A DNA stretch of 64,000 nt, taken from GCA-2731375 sp964631725. Its GTDB lineage: Bacteria > Pseudomonadota > Alphaproteobacteria > GCA-2731375. How positions within the stretch are numbered: the stretch's first letter is position 1; every line of letters begins with the position of its first letter. Location: assembly GCA_964631725.1 (NCBI GenBank), contig CAZVYX010000002.1, forward strand, positions 96,230-160,229, written 5' to 3'. Both the position numbers and the translations under genes were made by a program. A model generated the notes under the pieces. That model made no database searches and had not been told where the DNA came from. It was given only the letters and a program-made list of their open reading frames with translations. This document shows, piece by piece, positions 35,061-43,382 of this stretch.

Positions 35061-35998
35061 CGCATGATCACCTCGGTAATTATCGGCCCGCCCGTCGATG
35101 CGGGCACGGTTGCGGTTCCCTTCATGATGGGTTTCGTGCCGTCATCACGAGTTACGCGCGCCGAGATTACAGTGCCGGCGGCTATGGCGTCGTCCGACAA
35201 GCTGACCGGTGTGTTCCACATGGCGCCAAAACGTTGTGCGCGGCGCTTATCTTTTATGGTGCGGTCGAGTTCAAAACGCCAGCTACGCGCCAGGTCAGTC
35301 GTAGGCTCAACGTCCCCGGCTGCGCCGAGCCAGGCTGCCTCGCCGCGGTAACCGGCATGAGGCGGCAAGGTTAGATCGGTCGTCAGGCCGCCGCCCGATA
35401 GGGTCACGCGCAAGGTTCGGCTTTCATCCGCAAATGCGCCAAGCTTTGCGGCGGACGGCCTGATTAGCACGATGTCGCGGCGCCTGAAATCTCCCGTGAT
35501 CGCCATCGGCTGCCGTTCAAACCAGGAAACGGATCGTTCGGCCCACGGCAGCCCATCCGTCTTTATGCGAAATGAACCTGACCCGAAGAGGCCCGTATCA
35601 ACAAGCTGCCTGACTTCCGCGCGAGCCGGCACGACAAAGTCAATTTTCTTACCCTTGCCATCGACCGGTTCAATTTTGACCGTTCTGGAACGGTCATGCT
35701 GTTCGTTGTTGATGACGATGGTGCCATATCTGGCTGGGGCAGCGGCGGCAAAAATGATGATAACAAGGGCGGCGATCAACGACAGCGGCTTACTTTGCAG
35801 GACCTTCTCGTCGAAAAACGTCTGCAATTCCTCTTTGCGATCATCGGACACGACATTGCCGAGAAAGGCGATCCAGGCGAACAGCCCGCCGAGGCCAAGC
35901 AAGCCACCGATCACTGGGAATAAGTCCGTGAAATACAGCACCCAGCCCATCATCAAGGTGCCAGTCAGGATGAGAATGAGCAAATTTAGGTAAAACAT
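35057..35998 (-). CDS. Membrane protein of unknown family, upstream partner of the 637-residue protein
   Basis: A 313-residue protein with two N-terminal helices (NLLILILTGTLMMGWVLYF and IGGLLGLGGLFAWIAFLG), a third near residue 80 (LSLIAALVIIIFAAAAPA), then about 220 residues of beta-rich sequence that should lie outside the cytoplasm (YGTIVINNEQHDRSRTVKI, SGGGLTTDLTLPPHAGYRG). No known motif was found. It is the first gene of a two-gene operon. The partner overlaps its last 4 bases, so the products are probably made in equal amounts and may form a complex. Confidence 0.6.
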   Translation of the reverse strand: MFYLNLLILILTGTLMMGWVLYFTDLFPVIGGLLGLGGLFAWIAFLGNVVSDDRKEELQTFFDEKVLQSKPLSLIAALVIIIFAAAAPARYGTIVINNEQHDRSRTVKIEPVDGKGKKIDFVVPARAEVRQLVDTGLFGSGSFRIKTDGLPWAERSVSWFERQPMAITGDFRRRDIVLIRPSAAKLGAFADESRTLRVTLSGGGLTTDLTLPPHAGYRGEAAWLGAAGDVEPTTDLARSWRFELDRTIKDKRRAQRFGAMWNTPVSLSDDAIAAGTVISARVTRDDGTKPIMKGTATVPASTGGPIITEVIMR

Positions 35999-36170
35999 CG
36001 CGCGCCACTTGCGATAGCTATTTCAGCATCCGTCCCCGCCGACGCTAGCGCAAATTCAAACCGCGTGCAATGTGGGCTTGATCCCGACGGTTCCGCCTGC
36101 ATTTCATGTCGGCGAATTGGAAGAAGTGCATGAATACGGTTATGATGACCGCTGGGGAAGGGGACATGAC

Positions 36171-37319
36171 ATGATCAAACGGTTTTCGAGTTTGTTCGCC
36201 GGTCACATCGATCTCGGCGATATGGGGACGGATGCCACGCCGGCAAACGAACGGCGCTATTCCGACAAACAGCTGGCGACGATCTTTGATAAGACCGAGG
36301 CCATGGCACGCTGCATGGATGGCCTCGGCTACGACACGCTGTGGCTGGCGGAGCATCATTTTCAGCGCGAAGGTTACGAATGCATTCCCAACTTGCTGAT
36401 GATGGGGGTGCATCTGGCCCATCTGACCGAAAAGCTGCGCATCGGCTGCGGTTTTAACATTGCGCCCATGTGGCACCCGCTGCGCCTGGCCGAGGATTTC
36501 GCCATGGCGGATCATATGACTAAGGGACGGGTCATATTCGGCGTTGGCCGGGGTTATCACACCCGCGAGGTGGAAAGCCTGGGCGGCCCCATGCTGGACA
36601 AGGATGCCAATCGGGAGATCTTCGAGGAGCAGGTTGATATCATCTTCAAGGCTTTCAATAACGAAGCGTTCTCCCACGAGGGCAAGTATTACAACCTGCC
36701 GGCCCGGGTGCCTTATCGTGGTTATGACCTGGAAGAACTGACCTTGGTGCCCCGGCCCCTAAATTTGCCCGTGGAATGCTGGCAGCCCGTGGTCAGCGCC
36801 ACCGAGCGCGGTTTGGATTTCATGATCAAGCACGGCATCAAGGGCGTGATCGGCGGTGGCTCCGCCCTGATGGCGGACAATTCGGTTATTGCCTTTCAAC
36901 AGGCGCAACAGCGCGCCGGTGTCGACGCGCCCCTGGGCACGGATCTGTGTTTCGGCATCTCCTTCCATCTGGCACCGACCCGGGAGCAGGCGATCGCCGA
37001 GGCCACGCCTTATTATCAGGAACATGCCAAGATGTTTGCCCCCCTGGGCTTCATGGGACCCATGGAAGATGCGCAACTGGAGGCCTTGGGCCGGCGCGGC
37101 GGTTTTGAAGACAGCGGACTGGCGTCCCTGGAATTCTCCTGCGAACGGGGTGCCTGGTATTGCGGCCCGCCTGAGGGTTTCGTCGAATTCCTGCAGGAAC
37201 GGGCGGAGAATTATCCCGGCCTGGAGGCGGTCAACGTGCAATCGTCAATGGGCACACCGCAGGCGGTGATGCTGGAACAACTGCAATGGTTCGCCGAGGA
37301 TGTAATGGGCAAGGTTTAA
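36171..37319 (+). CDS. Luciferase-like (LLM) FMN-dependent monooxygenase
   Basis: Bacterial-luciferase-family TIM-barrel enzyme (382 residues) using reduced FMN and O2. Family features: YDTLWLAEHHFQREGYECIPN near residue 70, IGCGFNIAPMWHPLRLAEDFAM, GRVIFGVGRGYHTREVES, WQPVVSATERGLDF and GVIGGGSALM near the FMN phosphate. GGAAGGGGAC before the ATG at 36171 decides this start, although the frame is open from 36072. It is convergent with the RraA-like gene and lies at the edge of a catabolic region, so oxidation of an organic substrate is likely. Confidence 0.88.
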   Translation: MIKRFSSLFAGHIDLGDMGTDATPANERRYSDKQLATIFDKTEAMARCMDGLGYDTLWLAEHHFQREGYECIPNLLMMGVHLAHLTEKLRIGCGFNIAPMWHPLRLAEDFAMADHMTKGRVIFGVGRGYHTREVESLGGPMLDKDANREIFEEQVDIIFKAFNNEAFSHEGKYYNLPARVPYRGYDLEELTLVPRPLNLPVECWQPVVSATERGLDFMIKHGIKGVIGGGSALMADNSVIAFQQAQQRAGVDAPLGTDLCFGISFHLAPTREQAIAEATPYYQEHAKMFAPLGFMGPMEDAQLEALGRRGGFEDSGLASLEFSCERGAWYCGPPEGFVEFLQERAENYPGLEAVNVQSSMGTPQAVMLEQLQWFAEDVMGKV

Positions 37320-37348
37320 GGCCAGGCCGTTTCGGCCATGGCGATCCC

Positions 37349-38092
37349 TCAATCATCCGGCTCGCCGGCGGCGACCCAGCGTTCGTAGGCCGCGCGTACT
37401 TTGGGAGACGGCGGGTACAGGCCCGGCATCGCCTCGCCCTTGGCCAGCCTTTTGTTGATCCAGCCCTCAATATGGTCCTGGGCCAGGCCGCCCTCGGCCA
37501 CCGAGGCGGCGAACTCGGCCGGCACGGCGACGGTGCCCTCGCTATCGCCAACGATGATATCGCCGGGGTAGATCGGCACGCCGCCGCAGGAGATCGGACA
37601 TTGGATTTCCACCAGCATCAATTTGGTGAAGCTGGGCGGCGGGGCGGAGCCGTTGCAACAAACCGGCAGGCCCAGATCCTCGATCTCGGGGATGTCGCGC
37701 ATGCCGCCATCGGTGACGGCGCCGGCGACCTTGCGCATCTTCAGGCGCATCAGAATATTGCCGCCCAATATGCCGACATCGTTGCGGCCATTGGAATCCA
37801 TCACCATCACCGATCCCGCCGGTATCTCCTCAACCGCCGGGGTCATCAGGTTTTCGGGATGGTCCAGATACTGCTTGGCATGCAGGTCCTCGCGCAAGGG
37901 AAGGTAGCGCAGGGTGTAGGCCGGCCCGGCGAACGTGCCCAGGCCTGGATCGACAGGCAGGACGCCGCGCAGGGAGACATTGTTGAGACCATGATTGCTC
38001 ATCAACTGGGTCGTGATGGTCGGTGTGGTGACGCGCTTGAGCTTGTTGATGACGGCCTTGCTAACGCGCTTCGGTTTTCTACTCGCTGCCAC
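37349..38092 (-). CDS. RraA-like / 4-hydroxy-4-methyl-2-oxoglutarate aldolase family protein
   Basis: A 247-residue protein of the RraA fold. The aldolase signature G-X20-R-D is present: GGNILMRLKMRKVAGAVTDGGMRD supplies the Gly loop and the Arg-Asp pair that bind the pyruvyl group and metal. GDIIVGDSEGTVAVP follows, as in the family. Members cleave 4-hydroxy-4-methyl (or 4-carboxy) 2-oxoacids in aromatic ring catabolism or act as decarboxylases. Third gene of the minus-strand SDR-nitroreductase-aldolase operon; with a ring dioxygenase nearby, a catabolic role is more likely than control of RNase E. Confidence 0.85.
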   Translation of the reverse strand: MAASRKPKRVSKAVINKLKRVTTPTITTQLMSNHGLNNVSLRGVLPVDPGLGTFAGPAYTLRYLPLREDLHAKQYLDHPENLMTPAVEEIPAGSVMVMDSNGRNDVGILGGNILMRLKMRKVAGAVTDGGMRDIPEIEDLGLPVCCNGSAPPPSFTKLMLVEIQCPISCGGVPIYPGDIIVGDSEGTVAVPAEFAASVAEGGLAQDHIEGWINKRLAKGEAMPGLYPPSPKVRAAYERWVAAGEPDD

Positions 38093-38130
38093 GGCGGATA
38101 CGCCTCTTCTCGGTTTCTGGAGTTATTGGA

Positions 38131-38868
38131 TCAGTCGACCTTGCTCTCGTCCTTATACATCACCTTGGCGCGGGTCGTGCGGACCCATTCCTCGATATCC
38201 TCGATGCTTTGATAGTTGGCCATGTTGAAACGGTCCCAACTGCGGATTTCATCCAGCTCCTTCTTCCAACGTTTGTAGGGCGGCTGGGCCGGCGGGCCGA
38301 AGCACATGATGTCCAGCACCGCCAGGTCCTCCGGCACGCCGATCAACGGCTTGAAGGCATTCTGCGCCTCTTCCTGGCCGATGGCGGTAACCCACCAGAC
38401 CGCGTAGCCCAGGGCGGAGGCGGCCAGATGCGCCGACATGGTGGCCGCCGCCACGCTTTGCAGCAGGATCCTCTCGGCGTTCTGATGATACATCTTGTCC
38501 AATTCCGAACCATCGCCCAGAACCGGAAAGGCGCGGGTATAGCGGAAATCACCGACCACGACGATCAGTCCGGGCGCGGTCTTCATGCCGCTGTAGTTCG
38601 GCGTCGGGAATTTCATTTTCAATTTGCCCCGCCGCCGCGCCTCCGCGACGAAATAGTCGCCTAGCTGTTCCTTCAGGCCGGCATCGGTCACGACGTTGAA
38701 ATGCCATGGTTGGGCGTTGGCGCCGGATGGACCATGGCGCGCCGCTTCGAGGATCAGATCGTAATGGCCGTGCGGAATTTCGAAGTCGGGATCGAATGCG
38801 CGCGATGTGCGCCGGTCCCGCACTACATCCATCAGGGCTTCATAGGCCGTGGCTGCGTTGTCCGTCAT
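38131..38868 (-). CDS. Nitroreductase-family FMN oxidoreductase
   Basis: FMN-dependent oxidoreductase (245 residues). The N-terminal RRTSRAFDPDFEIP holds the FMN phosphate-binding basic cluster, AARHGPSGANAQPWHFNVV the Ser-x-x-N-x-Q-P-W motif of the fold, and the later VAAATMSAHLAASALGYAVWW the helix that packs on flavin. It probably reduces an enone, nitro or quinone-like group with NAD(P)H. It lies 14 bases after the SDR gene and before the RraA-like gene in one operon. Confidence 0.88.
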   Translation of the reverse strand: MTDNAATAYEALMDVVRDRRTSRAFDPDFEIPHGHYDLILEAARHGPSGANAQPWHFNVVTDAGLKEQLGDYFVAEARRRGKLKMKFPTPNYSGMKTAPGLIVVVGDFRYTRAFPVLGDGSELDKMYHQNAERILLQSVAAATMSAHLAASALGYAVWWVTAIGQEEAQNAFKPLIGVPEDLAVLDIMCFGPPAQPPYKRWKKELDEIRSWDRFNMANYQSIEDIEEWVRTTRAKVMYKDESKVD

Positions 38869-38882
38869 TGTCTACCTCCCGT

Positions 38883-39647
38883 CTAATGGCCGAGAAAAAT
38901 GCCGCCGTTCACATGGATGCATTGCCCGGTGATGTAGCGGCCCCGGGGCCCGGCCAGATGGCGGACCATGGCGGCGATCTCGTCAACCGTGCCGGCGCGG
39001 CCCAAGGGTATGCCCTCGAAGACGCCCGGCGGCCGTTTGCCGGCGGCGGTACCCCGCACCGTGTCGATGGCGCCGGGGGCCACCACATTGGCGGTAATAT
39101 TGTCCGCCGCCAGTTCCATCGCCAGGCCGCGCACGAAGCCTTCCATGCCTGCCTTGGAGGCGTTGACGTGGGCTCGCTGTTTGGCGCCGATGTGGTTGGA
39201 AATGCCGCTCATGCCAACAAAGGCGCCGCCGCCGCGCGCCTTCATATGCGGCACGGCGTATCGCGCCAGCAGAAAGGCGCCGTCCAGGGCTACGGACAGG
39301 ATTTCCCGCCATTCTTCATAGGACATCTCGACGAACGGGGTCTGACGGCGCAGACCGGCGTTGCTGACCACGATGTCGATGCCCCCCGTTTCCGCTGCCA
39401 GATGCGCGATCATCTCCCGCACCGCGCCTTCATCGGAAACATCGGCGAGATGCGCCAGGGCCTGGCCACCGGCGTCATTGATCTCCGCCGTAACGGTTTC
39501 GATAGCCTCCCGGTTGCCCCGGCCGTTGACCATGACCCGCGCGCCATCCTCTGCCAGGACATGGGCGATGGCACGGCCGATATTCTGGCCCGCACCGGTG
39601 ACCAGGGCGACTTTTCCTTCGAGCGGTTTGTCTTGGTGATCCGACAT
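38883..39647 (-). CDS. SDR-family protein with Val in place of the catalytic Tyr
   Basis: A 254-residue Rossmann-fold protein: cofactor motif TGAGQNIG, SNAGLRR, catalytic Ser region GMSGIS (147-150) and Lys165. The YxxxK tyrosine is replaced by Val161 (AHVNASKAG), a feature of a divergent SDR subgroup with an RAHV motif. Catalysis must use another residue or the protein may be non-classical. The ATG at 39647 has GGGAG 8 bases upstream; the frame is open further to 39773. First gene of the SDR-nitroreductase-RraA operon, divergent from the MetX-like gene. Confidence 0.85.
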   Translation of the reverse strand: MSDHQDKPLEGKVALVTGAGQNIGRAIAHVLAEDGARVMVNGRGNREAIETVTAEINDAGGQALAHLADVSDEGAVREMIAHLAAETGGIDIVVSNAGLRRQTPFVEMSYEEWREILSVALDGAFLLARYAVPHMKARGGGAFVGMSGISNHIGAKQRAHVNASKAGMEGFVRGLAMELAADNITANVVAPGAIDTVRGTAAGKRPPGVFEGIPLGRAGTVDEIAAMVRHLAGPRGRYITGQCIHVNGGIFLGH

Positions 39648-39733
39648 GCTGCCAACTCCCTTCCATTTTGCAGGATCATAGCAAATCAGACCGGGCATGC
39701 TACGATGCCGCCAAGGATTTGGAGGAATATTCG

Positions 39734-40759
39734 ATGCTGCTGCCCACATCCACTTTGTTCGAGGTTCAGGCATTCGAGCTTGAGTTGGGCGGTGTCCTGT
39801 CCGAAATGGCGCTGGCCTATGAGACCTATGGCAAGCTGAACGCCGCCGCCGACAACGCCATTCTGCTTTGCCACGGCTATACCTCGAACCCCCATGCCGC
39901 CGGTGACGAAGCGGGATGGTGGCATAATCTGATCGGGCCCGGCCGGGCCATCGATACGGAGCGCTTTTTCGTGGTTTGCTCCAACATGATCGGCTCGGCC
40001 TTTGGCAGCACCGGTCCGGGCAGTATCAATCCCGCCACCGGCGCGCCTTATGGCGCCAATTTTCCCGATATCACCACCAACGACATGGTCCACGCCCAGG
40101 GGTTGCTGTTGGATCATCTAGGCATTGGGCAACTGGCAGCCGTAGTCGGTTTTTCCTATGGCGGCTATCTGACCTTTCAATGGGGCGTCAGCCATCCCGA
40201 CCGCATGCGGGCCCTGGTTCCCGTCGCCACCTGGAACAGGAGCCGTGGCGGGCCGGAGACGATCAAGGAGATCGAGGACTATTTCGCCAAGTCTCCCGCC
40301 TGGAACGGCGGCGACTACTACGGCCAGGCGGGGGAAGGCGAGATCCTGGAGATGCTTGCCAGTTTAAGGGTCGAAACCCTGCGTGGCTACGGCGTCGGCC
40401 GCGCCCTGCTGGACAAACTGGGCAGTGAAGCGGCGGCGACGGCGGAACTTGAAAAGCGCGGCCGCGATTGGTCGAAACAGTTCGATGCCAATGCCCTGAT
40501 TGTTCTGCGCCGGGCGGCGGTGATCTTCAATGCCTGGGACAATGCGGCCAATATCAAGGCGCCGCTGCTCTACGTCCTGTGCAATACCGACGCCCGTTTT
40601 CCAGCCGGCGAGTTGGCGGCGCCAACCATGGCGCACCTTGATGCCAGCGGCGTCGATGCCGCCTATGTGGAGATCGACAGTCCCTACGGCCATTTGGCGC
40701 CGACGGAGGCTTGGCAACAATGGGCCCCCGCCCTGGAAGACTTCCTCAAGGGCCGATGA
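39734..40759 (+). CDS. MetX-like alpha/beta-hydrolase
   Basis: Alpha/beta-hydrolase of the homoserine O-acetyltransferase (MetX) family (341 residues). The nucleophile elbow is GFSYGG, the early segment LAYETYGKLNAAADNAILLCHGYTSN-like region matches MetX, and the catalytic Asp and His are in CNTDARFP and SPYGHLAP near the C-terminus. The elbow differs from the GGSMGG of true MetX, and the context is catabolic, so a hydrolase or acyltransferase in the local pathway is more likely than methionine synthesis. GGAGG lies 9 bases before the ATG. Its last 4 bases overlap the MFS gene (ATGA). Confidence 0.82.
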   Translation: MLLPTSTLFEVQAFELELGGVLSEMALAYETYGKLNAAADNAILLCHGYTSNPHAAGDEAGWWHNLIGPGRAIDTERFFVVCSNMIGSAFGSTGPGSINPATGAPYGANFPDITTNDMVHAQGLLLDHLGIGQLAAVVGFSYGGYLTFQWGVSHPDRMRALVPVATWNRSRGGPETIKEIEDYFAKSPAWNGGDYYGQAGEGEILEMLASLRVETLRGYGVGRALLDKLGSEAAATAELEKRGRDWSKQFDANALIVLRRAAVIFNAWDNAANIKAPLLYVLCNTDARFPAGELAAPTMAHLDASGVDAAYVEIDSPYGHLAPTEAWQQWAPALEDFLKGR

Positions 40760-41934
40760 AACCCAACCTCCTCATCGCTTTCTCCTTCGGTCATTGCGCC
40801 AATGACCTGGTGCCGATTGCGATGTACATCCTGATCCCGGCGTTCGGCACGGCCATGGGGCTGTCGCCGGCCGAGATCGGGTTGTTGTTCATGCTTCACA
40901 GCCTCGGCGGATCGCTCGCCTATTTTCCGGCGGGGGTGGCGGCTGATCATGTAGCCAATCGCGGTGTCCTGCTGGCAGCGACATTTTTCTGGGTCGGCTT
41001 CGGTTACCTGACGGCCTCGTTCGTTGACGGTTTTTGGGCCTTTGCCGTCGTGATCTCAATTGCCGCCATGGGTGATGCCGCCTGGCATCCCATTGCAACC
41101 GGCGTGCTGACGCAGATGCATCGAGCCCGGCGCGCCTATGCCCTGGGTGTGCATGCCATCGGTGGCTATTTTTCAACAACCATCGCATTGCCCGCGGCCG
41201 GGTTGCTATTGGCCCTGTGGGATTGGCACATCGCCATGCGGGTGCTGGCGATCCCGACCTTGCTCATGGGATGCGCCTTCATCTTTCTCAGCCGGCATGT
41301 GCCGCGTCACGTCAATAGTCGGCCAACGAGGGCGGATTTTACGGCGATCTGGCAGGTCTGGTCCACCAGGGCGGGGCTGCGGATTATTGCGCTGTTTATC
41401 GCCTATAACATGGGTCTGTTCGCAATCATTGCGATGACGCCGCTGTATCTCAATGCCAACCACAATCTTGGCTGGCTGGAGACGGCGCTCGTCATGGCCG
41501 CGATGATGCTTATCGGCGCCCTGGCGCAGCCGTGGACGGGGAAGGTATCCGATAACGTCGGACGGCGGCCGTTGATTATTTTCGCCAACGGGATCGCGGC
41601 CATCGCATCGTTTTCCGCCTGGCTGTCATCCGACTTCATATTCACCATTATCGCCCTGGGCGTGGCGCTGACCGTCCTTGTGGCTATTCGCGCCGTGTTG
41701 CTGGCGGCGGCGCTCGATCACGCCGGTGGACGCGAAGGCACCAGCCTTGGCTTGGCGTTCGCCGCCATGGAAGGCTTTGCCGCCTCGGCCGCGGTCCTGG
41801 CCGGGCTGGCGGGGGAGAACGACCTGGCCAATGCCTTCCTGCTGGCCAGCGCTTTCTCTCTGGTGGCTGTTATTCTGGCGGTTGCAACGCCGAAGCAAGC
41901 CACTGTTTCAGCGGGCGCGTCCGCCGCCGAGTAA
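40756..41934 (+). CDS. MFS transporter, coupled to the MetX-like gene
   Basis: Major-facilitator transporter (392 residues) with about 12 transmembrane helices. The loop 2-3 motif is AGVAADHVANRGVLL and the symmetrical loop 8-9 motif is GKVSDNVGRRPLII, as expected. Helix 1 carries FGHCANDLVP, seen in fosmidomycin-resistance-type (Fsr-like) MFS proteins. The ATG overlaps the upstream stop by 4 bases. It probably moves a substrate or product of the neighbouring catabolic enzymes. Confidence 0.87.
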   Translation: MKPNLLIAFSFGHCANDLVPIAMYILIPAFGTAMGLSPAEIGLLFMLHSLGGSLAYFPAGVAADHVANRGVLLAATFFWVGFGYLTASFVDGFWAFAVVISIAAMGDAAWHPIATGVLTQMHRARRAYALGVHAIGGYFSTTIALPAAGLLLALWDWHIAMRVLAIPTLLMGCAFIFLSRHVPRHVNSRPTRADFTAIWQVWSTRAGLRIIALFIAYNMGLFAIIAMTPLYLNANHNLGWLETALVMAAMMLIGALAQPWTGKVSDNVGRRPLIIFANGIAAIASFSAWLSSDFIFTIIALGVALTVLVAIRAVLLAAALDHAGGREGTSLGLAFAAMEGFAASAAVLAGLAGENDLANAFLLASAFSLVAVILAVATPKQATVSAGASAAE

Positions 41935-42043
41935 ATTGCAGCGCCTTGGTGAGGGGCGGCGGTATTTTGATACGGATCAAGGTAAGCGTTATGTTCGATC
42001 GGTAGGTTCAGCCTTCGCCAGAGTTCTTAGGGGTAGATAGTTT

Positions 42044-43315
42044 ATGGATTTCGCGTATTCGGAACGATCCGTCGAATTGCAGGGCCGCGTGCGCCGTTTC
42101 ATGCAGGATTACGTGCTGCCGCACGAGCACGCCTATCACGAGGCGGTATCCAACGGCATCTATCCGCCGCAGGTGGTCGAGGACCTGAAGGCCCTGGCCA
42201 AGGACGAGGGGCTGTGGAACTTCTTTCTTCCCGCCCTGCCGGATGACGCGCCGGGCATTGGCTTGAGCAATCTGGAATATGCGCCGCTGGCGGAAATCAT
42301 GGGCCGGGTCTATTGGGCCTCGGAAGTCTTCAACTGCAATGCGCCCGATTCCGGCAATATGGAGTTGCTAAATCTCTTTGCCTCGCCGGCGCAGCGGGAA
42401 CGCTGGCTGATGCCGCTGTTCGAGGGCGAGATCCGTTCCTGCTTCATGATGACGGAGCCTGATGTTGCCTCGTCCGATGCCACCAATATTCAGTTCAATA
42501 TCCGCCGGGACGGTGATGAATATGTCCTGGACGGGCGCAAATGGTTTATCACCAATGCCCTTGATCCCCGTGCCAAGGTGGGGATCGTCCTTGGCGTGAC
42601 CGATCCCGACGGCCCGCCGCACAAACGCCACAGCCAGGTGATGTTCCCCATGGATACGCCCGGCATCGAGATTGAACGCAATATCTCCTACATGAACCAT
42701 CTGGCCCCCGAGGGTACGTGCGAGGTGGTGTTCCGCGGCGTCCGGGTGCCGGCGGAAAACCTGCTGGGTGAGGAAGGCGCCGGTTTCGCCCTGGCCCAGG
42801 CACGCCTGGGGCCGGGACGCATCCACCATTGCATGCGTTCCATCGGGCAGTGCGAGGTGGCCCTGGATCTGATGTGCCAGCGCGCCCTGGAACGCCGGGC
42901 GTTCGGTAAACACCTGCATGAATACAGCAATATCGGCGACTGGATCGCCGAGGCCCGGATCGAGATCGAGCAGGCCCGCCTGCTGGTGCTGAAAACAGCC
43001 TGGATGATCGATCAGCAGGGCAACCGGGCAACGCGGCGGGAAATTTCCATGATCACCGCCCTGGTGCCGCCGCTGCAAACGAAGATTATCAACCGGGCGA
43101 TCCAGGTGTTCGGCGCCATGGGCCTGTCCCAAGATACGCCGCTGCCGTATTTGTGGAGTTGGGGCCGCGCCCTGCAAATCCTCGACGGTCCCGACGAAGT
43201 GCATCTGCGCGCCGTCGCCCGCTCCGAGATCAAACGGGCCCAGGAGGAACGCGGCAACAATGTTATCCCCGAAGGCTACCGGCAAAGCCGCTACGTGCCG
43301 CCCAGGGAGGAATAG
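42044..43315 (+). CDS. Acyl-CoA dehydrogenase (ACAD10/11-like)
   Basis: FAD-dependent acyl-CoA dehydrogenase (423 residues). FMMTEPDVASSDATNI is the flavin and substrate motif, KWFITNALDPRAKVGIVLG and EVVFRGVRVPAENLLGEEG are typical, and GRIHHCMRSIG plus RIEIEQARLLVLKTAWMID resemble the ACAD10/11 subgroup, whose members act on hydroxylated or phosphorylated acyl-CoAs. The C-terminus reads WGRALQILDGPDEVHLRAVAR. It is the start of the plus-strand run with amidohydrolase and dioxygenase genes; the 109-base gap before it may hold a promoter. Confidence 0.92.
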   Translation: MDFAYSERSVELQGRVRRFMQDYVLPHEHAYHEAVSNGIYPPQVVEDLKALAKDEGLWNFFLPALPDDAPGIGLSNLEYAPLAEIMGRVYWASEVFNCNAPDSGNMELLNLFASPAQRERWLMPLFEGEIRSCFMMTEPDVASSDATNIQFNIRRDGDEYVLDGRKWFITNALDPRAKVGIVLGVTDPDGPPHKRHSQVMFPMDTPGIEIERNISYMNHLAPEGTCEVVFRGVRVPAENLLGEEGAGFALAQARLGPGRIHHCMRSIGQCEVALDLMCQRALERRAFGKHLHEYSNIGDWIAEARIEIEQARLLVLKTAWMIDQQGNRATRREISMITALVPPLQTKIINRAIQVFGAMGLSQDTPLPYLWSWGRALQILDGPDEVHLRAVARSEIKRAQEERGNNVIPEGYRQSRYVPPREE

Positions 43316-43382
43316 GCATGGCTGGTTGCCGGAAGTCCGTTCGGCCGCGAGGGAAAATCCCCAGTAACAGAGAGGTCTGACG

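Noticed and set aside
36072..36170. N-terminal extension of the LLM monooxygenase from a GTG at 36072
   Set aside because: No ribosome site there, while the ATG at 36171 has a strong one and matches the usual family start.
39734..40759. Annotation as methionine-biosynthetic MetX
   Set aside because: The nucleophile elbow GFSYGG and the catabolic surroundings argue for a different hydrolase or acyltransferase role; only family level is claimed.
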